NCBI GenBank assembly: GCA_030614245.1
Contig: JAUWKK010000033.1
Location: forward strand, 1 to 13,411
Length of the DNA: 13,411 nucleotides
Reading direction: 5' to 3'
Source: Planctomycetota bacterium
GTDB lineage: Bacteria; Planctomycetota; PUPC01; JABMSA01; JAUWKK01
This document shows positions 6,243 through 13,084 of this stretch, in pieces. A model generated the notes under the pieces. It was not told where the DNA came from and did no database searches. It saw only the letters and a program-made list of their open reading frames with translations. Every line of letters begins with the position of its first letter. Position 1 is the first letter of the stretch. The position numbers were made by a program, and so were the translations under genes.

Positions 6243-8056
6243 CCGATCTTCTCTTTCCCGATCACGTCGGCCATGATGCTTCGGAAGCGTTCGAAATCGA
6301 AGTTCACGGGCACCCCGGCTTTCACGAAGTGGCCGAGGGCTTCGGAATGCAGCTTCCGCAGATGCGCGATGGGTGGCTTCTTCGTGATACCTGCGAGCCT
6401 GTCTTCGAGGAAATCCCTGAGGCGGTTGTCGGCTGTGGACTTCAATGCGCCCGGCGACGCCCAAAGCGAACGTCCGTTCATCCGGCGTGCGTGCAATATG
6501 ACGTCGAAACCGACGGCCCCCGTTGCCGTGATCTGCTTGAACGTGTCGTGCGCTTTGTCGAAGGTGCCGATCGACTCGATCTCGAAGCCTGCTGCACCGA
6601 GCGCCCCCTGGATGCCCTGCCAGACCTTTGCGGAAGAATTGTGGAAGAGCAGAGTGAGCCAGCCGCCTTTGCGCAGCACGCGGTGCATCTCGCCGAACGA
6701 CCGCTGCATCAACTCCGAGTACTCGGAGCACCCCTTGCCCTGCGTGCGGCTGATGACCGCCTCGAAGGCTGCATCCGTGTGATGGCCGAGCCAGCTCTCC
6801 CACAGCAGGTTCAGCTCGGAATACTGGATATTCCCACCGAACGGCGGATCGGTGAAGACATAATCCACGCAGCCGTCGGGAATGTTTGACAGATCGGTCG
6901 CGCGCTGCGTGACGACACGGACCTTGGCCCGTTTGAGGTCCGGCAGGAGGGCCATTGCCGCCGAGACATCGGCCACCTTCCTGCGGAAGAGTTCGAAGAC
7001 GTTGATTTCAGGGTAGAAGCCCGGGATGTACATCGTGCCGAGCAGCGGGCCGGGCGCAATGCCGAGCGACGGGATGTATTTGTTCGTCCGGGACGCACGG
7101 GGCAGCGTTCCGGTAAACGCAAACGCCAGCCGCGAACGGAGGGTATCGTCGGTGACGCAGCCGATCTTCACCCAGAGCGCCGCCAGCGCCAGCCGGTTGC
7201 GGGGCGAAAAGAGGTCGGCAACCGTGTGTATCCCGCTGCGGTGTACGCGGTTGATCTCGTCGGCTTCAACGGGGATTGGGTTATCTGGACACCAGAGATG
7301 ATCCGGCAGCGCGGCCTCTGCAAGCTGCTCGACGCGCGCGAGATCGGCATCGGCAGGTGGTTTCTGGCCGCGGCCGCATCGCCCGCAGCGATACTTGACG
7401 AGCACGGGATGCCAGTCGATGAGGTCCTGGGGGGATTTCTTCAGTTCGCGATTGCACGCGGGGCACTTGTATGAGCGCGAGACGCTGCGCCCGCCGCGGG
7501 CAACGTCCCACAGGACGTATTCGTGCGAGCAGTGGCGGCAGCGGTAACGCACGCTGAAGACGGTCATCGTGATTTGGGCATCCCGGCCGCAGCCGGCGCA
7601 TTCGGTGGAGTAGAGGTCGGGGAAATCGTGATTCATCTCGGCTGCGATGCGCTCGGCCTCGGCGAGGAACGCCTTGCGGTCTATGCTGGTGCAGCAGTTG
7701 GCGGCGATAAAGGTCGCCGCGGGGGAGAGATCGATCAGGATCGCCGAGCGCTTGGCCCTGAGTGCGGCGACGCCCGTCATCCCCGAGCCGCAGAAGGGAT
7801 CGAGCACGAGGCCGTTCCTGGGCGAAAAGTGCCGAATGAAAGGCTCGATGCCCTGCGGCGGAACCTTCGTATGATAGGAATGTGCCCGGTAGATGGGCGT
7901 GTGCTTCTTCGCCCGAACGTGTGCTCCGGCCGCCGGATGCGCGATGCGACAGGACGATTTCGAGCCGAACTCCTCTATGAAAGCGGCTATGCCGTCGCCG
8001 CCGCAAGGCGACCACACAGGGTTCAGGTCGATGCCGGTCACTCCTGCAATGCTCAA
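6224..8056 (-). CDS. DNA methyltransferase (N4/N6 type) with internal zinc ribbons, 610 aa
   Basis: Transfers a methyl group from SAM to a DNA base (inferred). Motif X/I region: YRAHSYHTKVPPQGI then LVLDPFCGSGMTG (residues 84-95), the SAM-binding FxGxG-type site. Catalytic motif IV is DPPF (403-406) in TDPPFGGNIQYSELNLLWES, close to the DPPY of amino-methyltransferases. Between them sit four Cys pairs (153/156, 173/176, 198/201, 224/227), i.e. two zinc ribbons in the usual target-recognition position. The start is a TTG at 8056, chosen because AAAGGAGG lies seven bases upstream. No restriction enzyme, specificity subunit or mobile gene is adjacent, so it looks like an orphan enzyme. The stop codon and last residues (TADER) come from the repeat element at 6134-6242, so the native C-terminus has probably been replaced. 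Confidence 0.85.
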   Translation of the reverse strand: MSIAGVTGIDLNPVWSPCGGDGIAAFIEEFGSKSSCRIAHPAAGAHVRAKKHTPIYRAHSYHTKVPPQGIEPFIRHFSPRNGLVLDPFCGSGMTGVAALRAKRSAILIDLSPAATFIAANCCTSIDRKAFLAEAERIAAEMNHDFPDLYSTECAGCGRDAQITMTVFSVRYRCRHCSHEYVLWDVARGGRSVSRSYKCPACNRELKKSPQDLIDWHPVLVKYRCGRCGRGQKPPADADLARVEQLAEAALPDHLWCPDNPIPVEADEINRVHRSGIHTVADLFSPRNRLALAALWVKIGCVTDDTLRSRLAFAFTGTLPRASRTNKYIPSLGIAPGPLLGTMYIPGFYPEINVFELFRRKVADVSAAMALLPDLKRAKVRVVTQRATDLSNIPDGCVDYVFTDPPFGGNIQYSELNLLWESWLGHHTDAAFEAVISRTQGKGCSEYSELMQRSFGEMHRVLRKGGWLTLLFHNSSAKVWQGIQGALGAAGFEIESIGTFDKAHDTFKQITATGAVGFDVILHARRMNGRSLWASPGALKSTADNRLRDFLEDRLAGITKKPPIAHLRKLHSEALGHFVKAGVPVNFDFERFRSIMADVIGKEKIGTADER

Positions 8057-8079
8057 GAGGCTGCCTCCTTTGTCGCGTC

Positions 8080-8107
8080 ATTGTATGCCGGTACGGCTGA
8101 GATTCAA
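8080..8107 (-). promoter_or_regulatory. Promoter of the methyltransferase gene
   Basis: Minus strand: TTGAAT (8102-8107, 4/6), 16-base spacer, TACAAT (8080-8085, 5/6). The predicted start near 8073 puts the ribosome site almost at the 5' end of a ~17-base leader before the TTG start. Confidence 0.6.
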
Positions 8108-8120
8108 AATCCAAAAAATG

Positions 8121-8170
8121 TAGCAGGCTTTTAGCCTGCCGATTCACTTTAGCAGACTGGAAAGTCTGCT
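8121..8170. repeat. Pair of REP-like hairpins
   Basis: First hairpin GCAGGCT TTT AGCCTGC (8123-8139), second AGCAGACT GGAA AGTCTGCT (8151-8170), followed by CCACAT. The AGCAGACT...AGTCTGCTCCACA form matches a type of short palindrome that I recall scattered through planctomycete-like genomes. They lie between the divergent methyltransferase and membrane-protein genes, outside both promoters. Confidence 0.6.
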
Positions 8171-8188
8171 CCACATAACTGTAAATAA

Positions 8189-8314
8189 ATGTATGGACAT
8201 TGGAATGCCGCTGAAATCACGTTGAAGTTTTCCGAAATAATCGATACTCTAATGGACGAAGAGGCCGCCCGGAAGATGAGGGATAAACCGCCGCCGGAGA
8301 GAGGAGGGGAATGA
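8189..8314 (+). CDS. Possible 41-residue leader ORF, coupled to the next gene
   Basis: An ATG at 8189 opens 41 codons (MYGHWNAAEITLKFSEIIDT then LMDEEAARKMRDKPPPERGGE) and ends at TGA 8312-8314, which overlaps the ATG-ATG start of the 155-residue gene, an arrangement typical of translational coupling. It has no ribosome site; an internal ATG at 8252 (MDEEAARKM) is the other option and is the only one downstream of the candidate promoter at 8222-8250. The overlap could be accidental because the AGGAGG site of the next gene supplies its own start. No family recognised. Confidence 0.25.
   Translation: MYGHWNAAEITLKFSEIIDTLMDEEAARKMRDKPPPERGGE
8222..8250 (+). promoter_or_regulatory. Candidate promoter for the membrane-protein gene
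   Basis: TTGAAG (8222-8227, 4/6), 17-base spacer, TACTCT (8245-8250, 3/6). Predicted start near 8257, about 54 bases before the ATG at 8311. Moderate fit only. Confidence 0.35.
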
Positions 8315-8778
8315 TGAACGATGAGAAACCCGCCGACGATGCCCAGTCGAACGAGGGCGAAGATGAGCCGATCCGGCTGACCCCCGGAACGCCGGAGGAG
8401 ACCGGGTGGCAGTCGATAGCGCCCGACAAGATGCCGGAGCCTGTTCCAGGCGGCACGTACGGGATGCGCCCGAGGGCTCCGCAAGGCGCATCGGACCGAC
8501 TCCCGCCGCTCCCGATCGCTCCGCCTTCGGCGTCGGTCGACGTACGGGCACTCCTGGACACGCTCCATCACGAGCGCATTCGGGTGGGATTCGGCGTCGG
8601 CAGCGGTATCAAGCTCGGCATCGGCATCATCCTGTCGCCGGTGATACTATTTGCAGCGTCCGCGGCGATCATCCGGATCCTCGTCCTCGCAACGGACTGG
8701 CAGACCGCCGACCTCATGTGGAGCCGCATCGAGGGTATCTGGCGGCAGGTCGGCACATGGTTCGTCGGCACTGGCTGA
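8311..8778 (+). CDS. Single-pass membrane protein of unknown function, 155 aa
   Basis: Start at ATG 8311 (a second ATG follows at 8314) with AGGAGGGG just upstream. The first ~75 residues are acidic and Pro/Gly-rich and probably disordered. One hydrophobic helix lies at about residues 100-127 (LGIGIILSPVILFAASAAII). A short Trp-rich tail follows (ATDWQTADLMWSRIEGIWRQ). The long polar N-terminus and short C-terminal tail suggest a bitopic inner-membrane protein; orientation is undetermined. No known domain is recognised. The GT1 gene starts 162 bases downstream on the same strand and may share its message, but no functional link is visible. Confidence 0.72.
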   Translation: MMNDEKPADDAQSNEGEDEPIRLTPGTPEETGWQSIAPDKMPEPVPGGTYGMRPRAPQGASDRLPPLPIAPPSASVDVRALLDTLHHERIRVGFGVGSGIKLGIGIILSPVILFAASAAIIRILVLATDWQTADLMWSRIEGIWRQVGTWFVGTG

Positions 8779-8940
8779 TCTCTCCCGCGCGGAACGGCAT
8801 CCGCTTCTCAGTCCCGGGAAAATCTGCAATCGCATCGCGTTCTTGCCGAAACTGAAACGATGGGCGCTCCGCGCGCTCGGGCTGACATCAACGTGCCCAG
8901 CCCGGCCGCGGGCAGGCGGCGCGAGAACGTGAGAGCCGTG

Positions 8941-10254
8941 ATGAGCGAAACTGTACCCGATACCGCCCCGCCTCAGCGGGCAGGCAGGCGCATCCTGCTT
9001 GTCCCGCAGGGCACTTGCGTGGAACACGCAGCCAGGCCGCTGGTGATCGCCCGGGAACTTCAGGCCCGGGGCTGCGAAGTCCATTTCGCATGCTCGGGGC
9101 CATACGCCCGTATCGTCAAGAACGCAGGTTTCGACCCACATCACATCAGCAACGTGGCGCCCGATCTGCTGCTCGAAGGCACAAGAAGGCATCGCAGAAG
9201 GGCCGATGCCGTCGAACTTATCGGCGAGTACGTTGACGAAGAAATAGCGCTGATTGAGAGCCTCCGCCCGGACGCGGCCGTCGGAGATTTCCGCCCCACC
9301 CTCAGCATCTCGTGCGAACTGATGCGCACCCCGTACATCGCCATTGTCAACGCCTGCTGGACGCGGTATTCCGTAACGGGAGCGGTTCGCAAGCCATCCC
9401 TGCACCGGCTATTCTCCATGTGTGGAGTTGGGGCGGTTCGCGAATTGCCCATACACGAGATGCGCGGGCATCTCGAACCCTTCAATCGCTTCTGCCTACT
9501 GCGCGGGCTTCAGTCGAAGAGCACCATCCACGATCTGATCGAGTCCACTGTGCTGAATCTCGTGATGGATGTTCCGCAGCTCTTCCCCATGCGTGGAGCA
9601 CCGAAACATTATCGATACATCGGTCCGGCTGTTGGGGCGGTTCGCGAACCGCCCCTTCCCGACGGGTACGCCCGGATTCGCCATGATCTGCCGCCCGTCT
9701 ACGTGTCGCCGGTAAGCGCGCTTCGCGAAACGCCCCTGCTTCAGACGGTTTTCGATGCAATGCCTGACGGCAGCATCCAACTGATCGCTACGACCAACGG
9801 TGCGGATCCGCCGTCGTCGCTGCCGCCGAATTGCTTCGTCGAGCGGTTCATTCCGGGCGCGAAGATCATGAAACATTGCGACCTGGCCATATGCGAGGCA
9901 AGCAGTGCTGCTATCTACCAGGCTCTCGCAGCCGGTGTGCCCATCCTGGCAGTGAATCCTGCAACTCCCGAGCACGTCCTGAACGCGCATCGCATCGTGG
10001 AACTGGCTGCAGGTTTGGCACTGCCGCCTCGCTTCACGCCGAAAGGCCTCGCCGAGGCCGTCAACGCACTGCTGACTACACCGGCATTCCGCACGACCGC
10101 AGGAGCGATGGCAGGAGCAATCGCGAAGTACGCAGCCGGCCGGATGGGAGCCGAAGCGATCATTCAGGCTCTCGACCAGCGGCAGGCGGTTCACGGCAAC
10201 ATATCGAGCGAAGCCTCGAGAACGGCCTCCGTGGCGACGCTGCCCACGGTGTGA
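8941..10254 (+). CDS. GT1/MGT-type glycosyltransferase, 437 aa
   Basis: Begins RRILLVPQGTCVEHAARPLV and has the two-Rossmann GT-B layout of the UDP-glycosyltransferase (COG1819) family: an N-terminal acceptor half and a C-terminal nucleotide-sugar half. The donor-site segment reads HCDLAICEASSAAIYQALAA (about residues 313-332), then GVPILAVNPATPEHVLNAHR, which aligns with the family's HGGSGT...ALAAGVP...Q/EH motif, but the HGG residues are replaced by CEASSAA. The activity is therefore uncertain. The frame is open to ATG 8860; I use ATG 8941 because the Rossmann start is only 17 residues on, although its ribosome site is weak. Repeats interrupt the coding sequence: a PPQRAG-coding 18-mer at 8968 and GAVRE-coding palindromes at 9427 and 9631. 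The 3' end overlaps the GT9 gene by 64 bases. Confidence 0.82.
   Translation: MSETVPDTAPPQRAGRRILLVPQGTCVEHAARPLVIARELQARGCEVHFACSGPYARIVKNAGFDPHHISNVAPDLLLEGTRRHRRRADAVELIGEYVDEEIALIESLRPDAAVGDFRPTLSISCELMRTPYIAIVNACWTRYSVTGAVRKPSLHRLFSMCGVGAVRELPIHEMRGHLEPFNRFCLLRGLQSKSTIHDLIESTVLNLVMDVPQLFPMRGAPKHYRYIGPAVGAVREPPLPDGYARIRHDLPPVYVSPVSALRETPLLQTVFDAMPDGSIQLIATTNGADPPSSLPPNCFVERFIPGAKIMKHCDLAICEASSAAIYQALAAGVPILAVNPATPEHVLNAHRIVELAAGLALPPRFTPKGLAEAVNALLTTPAFRTTAGAMAGAIAKYAAGRMGAEAIIQALDQRQAVHGNISSEASRTASVATLPTV
9427..9655. repeat. GGGGCGGTTCGCGAA repeats inside the GT1 gene, one a perfect 22-bp palindrome
   Basis: An exact 18-base direct repeat GTTGGGGCGGTTCGCGAA occurs at 9427-9444 and 9631-9648, both in the same frame (V-G-A-V-R-E). 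At 9634-9655 it is extended to a perfect 22-base palindrome. Degenerate relatives lie at 9379-9393 (GAVRK) and 9718-9735 (ALRETP). The perfect palindrome is a form often seen as an intergenic REP-type hairpin in bacterial genomes. Confidence 0.75.
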
Positions 10255-11147
10255 TCCTCAGCCCGGATGATGCGCGTCTCCGGATGCAACGGCCGCCAGT
10301 GGCAGGGATCGCTCGGCCCGAAAACGACCACCGACGGCACGCCCATCGCTGCGGCCAGGTGCGTCACACCACTGTCGTTGCCAATGAGCTGCCCGCACAA
10401 CGAAATGCCCGCCGCCAATACCGCCAGGGGCGCGTCACTCAGTTCCGCAAGCGGCAGCCCCCCTGCATGGTGACGAAACGCCTGCGCCGCCTCGCGGTCG
10501 GCTGGGCCTTCTATCAGCACGATTGACAAACACCTCCGATGCAGCTGACGCGCGACGGCAGCGAAGCGTTCAGCCGGCCAGTTCTTCGTCCTGCCGCCGC
10601 TGCCGGGATGAATCGCAACGCGCGGAGCCGGTGCCGTCGCCAGCAGCTCGCGAGCCGCCCTTAGCGGCTGTTCCAGCGGAAGCATTGCCTGCAAGGCGCA
10701 TTCGGGCGTCGATGGCCCCAGAAGGTTCTCGATGACCGCGCGGTCGAGAATCTGCTCGGCCGCGTGGCAGCGGGCGCGCTCGTCGGGCAGCGGATCGACC
10801 GCAACTGCATACGGCAGGTATCGTCTGAGAGCCCGGATGATGGTCTCATCGCGGTGCTTCCAGAGTGAAACAGCGAGCTGAAACTGCGAGAAGAACTCGC
10901 CTGCTGCGGGCATGACGGCATCTGCCGGCATGAAAAGGGCGCCGGCCGCCGGGCGATCTATCGACCACGCAGCGTCAACGATCCCCTGGGCCTTGAGCCA
11001 CTCTGCATAAGAAGGCGTCGCCATCAGCTCGATAGAACTCCCGGGATACTGCCTGCGAAGAGCCGCCAGCAGCGGCAGTGTCACGATCACGTCGCCCAGC
11101 GCACCGGGCCGCATCACCAGAATGCGCGATATGTCGTCGTAAGGCAT
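10191..11147 (-). CDS. Glycosyltransferase family 9 (heptosyltransferase-like), 318 aa
   Basis: A GT-B enzyme of the ADP-heptose:LPS heptosyltransferase (WaaF/WaaC) family, which adds heptose or another sugar from a nucleotide donor to LPS-core or related glycans at the inner face of the membrane. Motifs: ILVMRPGALGDVIVTLPLL at residues 9-27, IHPGSGGRTKNWP at 179-191 and GNDSGVTHLAAAMGVP at 256-271, followed by FGPSDPCHWRP. Length fits the family. ATG 11147 has GGTGA four bases upstream; the excellent promoter at 11186-11214 supports it. Family members from lineages without standard LPS are common, so the acceptor is not predictable. The 3' end overlaps the GT1 gene by 64 bases, tail to tail, with no terminator between them. 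Confidence 0.88.
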   Translation of the reverse strand: MPYDDISRILVMRPGALGDVIVTLPLLAALRRQYPGSSIELMATPSYAEWLKAQGIVDAAWSIDRPAAGALFMPADAVMPAAGEFFSQFQLAVSLWKHRDETIIRALRRYLPYAVAVDPLPDERARCHAAEQILDRAVIENLLGPSTPECALQAMLPLEQPLRAARELLATAPAPRVAIHPGSGGRTKNWPAERFAAVARQLHRRCLSIVLIEGPADREAAQAFRHHAGGLPLAELSDAPLAVLAAGISLCGQLIGNDSGVTHLAAAMGVPSVVVFGPSDPCHWRPLHPETRIIRAEDHTVGSVATEAVLEASLDMLP

Positions 11148-11185
11148 TCAATCACCGGACTGTGCAGTATGTTTATTACGGCAGC

Positions 11186-11214
11186 ATTGTATGCGCCGCG
11201 CAATCTGCTGTCAA
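11186..11214 (-). promoter_or_regulatory. Strong sigma-70-like promoter of the GT9 gene
   Basis: Minus strand: TTGACA (11209-11214, perfect), 17-base spacer, TACAAT (11186-11191, 5/6). Predicted start near 11179, about 32 bases before the ATG at 11147. It diverges from the bioB promoter. Confidence 0.75.
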
Positions 11215-11234
11215 TTGCATCGAGGGAAACAATT
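11213..11234. promoter_or_regulatory. Weak inverted repeat between the divergent GT9 and bioB promoters
   Basis: AATTG (11213-11217) and CAATT (11230-11234), 12 bases apart, sit between the two -35 boxes. This is where a biotin repressor (BirA-type) site could lie, but I do not see the long conserved BirA arms. Low confidence. Confidence 0.15.
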
Positions 11235-11241
11235 CAGCACA

Positions 11242-11270
11242 TTGCTACGCACGTTGTGTGTCGCTATAAT
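11242..11270 (+). promoter_or_regulatory. Sigma-70-like promoter of the bioB operon
   Basis: TTGCTA (11242-11247, 4/6), 17-base spacer, TATAAT (11265-11270, perfect). Predicted start near 11277, leader of about 58 bases before the bioB ATG. Confidence 0.7.
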
Positions 11271-11334
11271 GCGCCGGCCGGTACTTCGGCATATTCTTGC
11301 AGCTCTATCATCGCAAGGAGAGCGGGAGCACTTG

Positions 11335-12342
11335 ATGCACGGCGAGATATCACGCATTGCAGGCAGCGTGCTGGCCGGCGGTGAGGTGACCGCGGAGGAT
11401 GCGGGCGTTCTCGCGGCTGCGTCGGGATCGGATATCTACGATCTGCTCTACTGGGCGAATCGCATTCGCGAGCGCTTCTGCGGCGACGATATCCACCTGT
11501 GCAGCGTTGTAAACGCGCGCTCAGGCGCATGCGGGGAGAACTGCTCATTCTGTGCGCAGTCGGCCCATAATCGCACCGATGCGCCCGTCTATCCGATGCT
11601 CGCCGAGGAGCGTATCATCGAGGCCGCACGGAATGCTGCCGCGTGCCTGCGGAGTCCTGCTGCGCACTTCGGAATCGTTACCAGCGGACCAGATCCCGGG
11701 GGTAGCGGCGACTTCGATACCATCTGCCGTGCGGCCGAGCGCCTGTCGTCCGAAGGCGACGTAGGCGTCTGCGTCTCGCTCGGAAGCTTGACGCCTGGGC
11801 AGGTCATGGCGCTCAAGGAAGCCGGCGTCCGGCGCGTGCATCACAATGTAGAGACGTCCCGCAGCTTCTTCCCGCACGTCTGCACGACGCATGACTACGA
11901 TGATCGCATCGAGACGGTTCGCAACATACAGGCCGCCGGGCTTGATACCTGCTGCGGCGGCATCTTCGGGCTGGGCGAGAGCCGGCAGGACCGTGTCGAC
12001 ATGGCGCTGGAACTGCGCGAGCTCGATGTCGACTCCGTGCCGATCAACTTCCTGAATCCCGTCGCCGGCACCCCGTGCGAGAAGAACGAGCCGCTCGAGC
12101 CGCTCGAATGTCTGAAGATCATCGCATTGTTCCGGTTTGTGCTGCCGGCGAAACCGATCAGGACGGCCGGCGGCCGCGAGCGCAGCCTGCGCGACTTGCA
12201 GGCGTGGATGTACTACGCAGGGGCGAACGGCACGTTGATCGGCAACTACCTTACGACCACAGGCCGGGCGCCGGAAGACGACCTGCAACTGATCTCCGAC
12301 CTGGGACTGCGAGTGGCGGGTTTTTCCTCAGATGCGAAGTGA
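11335..12342 (+). CDS. bioB: Biotin synthase, radical SAM (probable type II), 335 aa
   Basis: Inserts sulfur into dethiobiotin to make biotin. The radical-SAM cluster motif is ACGENCSFC (Cys66, Cys70, Cys73). Further family marks: VHHNVETSRSFFP (168-180), CCGGIFGLGE (206-215), SVPINFLNPVAGTP (234-247), IRTAGGRERSL (275-285) and NYLTT. Compared with E. coli, the position of the [2Fe-2S] ligand Cys97 is Gly113 (in HFGIVTSG), the Cys128 and Cys188 equivalents are kept (Cys146 in VCVSLG, Cys206 or 207), and an extra Cys183 is present in VCTTH. That pattern fits the anaerobe-type BioB described as using a [4Fe-5S] auxiliary cluster. The frame is open to 11191; ATG 11335 has GGGAG six bases upstream and lies after the promoter. 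It is the first gene of a bioB-SDR-bioF operon. Confidence 0.93.
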   Translation: MHGEISRIAGSVLAGGEVTAEDAGVLAAASGSDIYDLLYWANRIRERFCGDDIHLCSVVNARSGACGENCSFCAQSAHNRTDAPVYPMLAEERIIEAARNAAACLRSPAAHFGIVTSGPDPGGSGDFDTICRAAERLSSEGDVGVCVSLGSLTPGQVMALKEAGVRRVHHNVETSRSFFPHVCTTHDYDDRIETVRNIQAAGLDTCCGGIFGLGESRQDRVDMALELRELDVDSVPINFLNPVAGTPCEKNEPLEPLECLKIIALFRFVLPAKPIRTAGGRERSLRDLQAWMYYAGANGTLIGNYLTTTGRAPEDDLQLISDLGLRVAGFSSDAK

Positions 12343-13084
12343 TCCACCCCAGCGGGCAGGCGTGCTGAACGTCCTCGTTACGGGAGCAGCGCGCGGCCTG
12401 GGGCGTTCAATTGCGCTGCGGTTCGGTATGCACGGCTGCAACGTCGGGATCAACTACGTCAAGAGCGGCGATCTCGCCCGCGAGGTAGCCGAGCAGATAG
12501 CTCGATTCGGCGGAAGCACGACGCTGTGCCGGGCCAATGTCTCGAAGCCGGATCAAGTGGAGGCGATGTTCGCACGGCTGAAGGAGGAATGGGGCTCGCT
12601 CGACGTGCTGGTGAATAACGCGGGCATCACCCAGGACGCGCTCGTCATTCAGACGAGCGAAGAGAGCTGGCAGCGGATAATGGACGTGAACCTGAAAGGC
12701 GCGGCCTCGTGCGCGAGACGTGCAGCCGAGATGATGCGAGACGGCGGCCATATCATAAACATCGCATCGCTCAGCGGCATGATCGGCCGTCCCGGCCAGG
12801 GCGCCTATGCGATGGCGAAAGGGGCGCTCGTGGGTCTGACGAAATCGCTTGCGGCGGAGCTGGGCGCCGGGAACATCTGTGTCAACGCTGTTCTGCCCGG
12901 CTATCTGCCCACGGACATGGGCCTCGCAGCCTCGGAGGCGATGCAGCGGGCCATCGAAGAGAGCGTCCTGGGCAGACTGCCCGACATAGATGACGCCGCG
13001 AAATTCATAGTGCAACTAGCCGGGATGAACGGCGTATCGGGGCAGGTTTTCAATCTCGACAGCAGGCTGTGGGGCGGGCCGTGA
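12332..13084 (+). CDS. FabG-like short-chain dehydrogenase/reductase in the bio operon, 250 aa
   Basis: An NAD(P)H-dependent SDR. Visible: VLVTGAARGLGRSIA (cofactor TGxxxGxG, residues 14-28), VNNAGITQD, MDVNLKG, the catalytic Ser in IASLSG, the YAMAK (YxxxK) motif and VNAVLPGYLPTDMG, the last typical of 3-oxoacyl-ACP reductases (FabG). The chromosomal fabG is usually in a fatty-acid cluster; here the gene lies between bioB and bioF, overlapping bioB by 11 bases and bioF by four. It may reduce ketoacyl intermediates when the pimeloyl moiety is built (inference). The start is unsure: ATG 12332 has only a weak ribosome site, and GTG 12362 gives MLNVLVTGAARGLG, a normal FabG start; the extra residues MRSDPPQRAG are coded partly by a short repeat. 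Confidence 0.88.
   Translation: MRSDPPQRAGVLNVLVTGAARGLGRSIALRFGMHGCNVGINYVKSGDLAREVAEQIARFGGSTTLCRANVSKPDQVEAMFARLKEEWGSLDVLVNNAGITQDALVIQTSEESWQRIMDVNLKGAASCARRAAEMMRDGGHIINIASLSGMIGRPGQGAYAMAKGALVGLTKSLAAELGAGNICVNAVLPGYLPTDMGLAASEAMQRAIEESVLGRLPDIDDAAKFIVQLAGMNGVSGQVFNLDSRLWGGP

Noticed and set aside
6152..6889. 245-codon plus frame over the methyltransferase end
   Set aside because: Shadow of the methyltransferase coding strand plus the repeat; no ribosome site or domain.
8860..8940. Upstream ATG at 8860 as start of the glycosyltransferase
   Set aside because: It would add 27 low-complexity residues, has no ribosome site and is not expected before a cytosolic Rossmann start.
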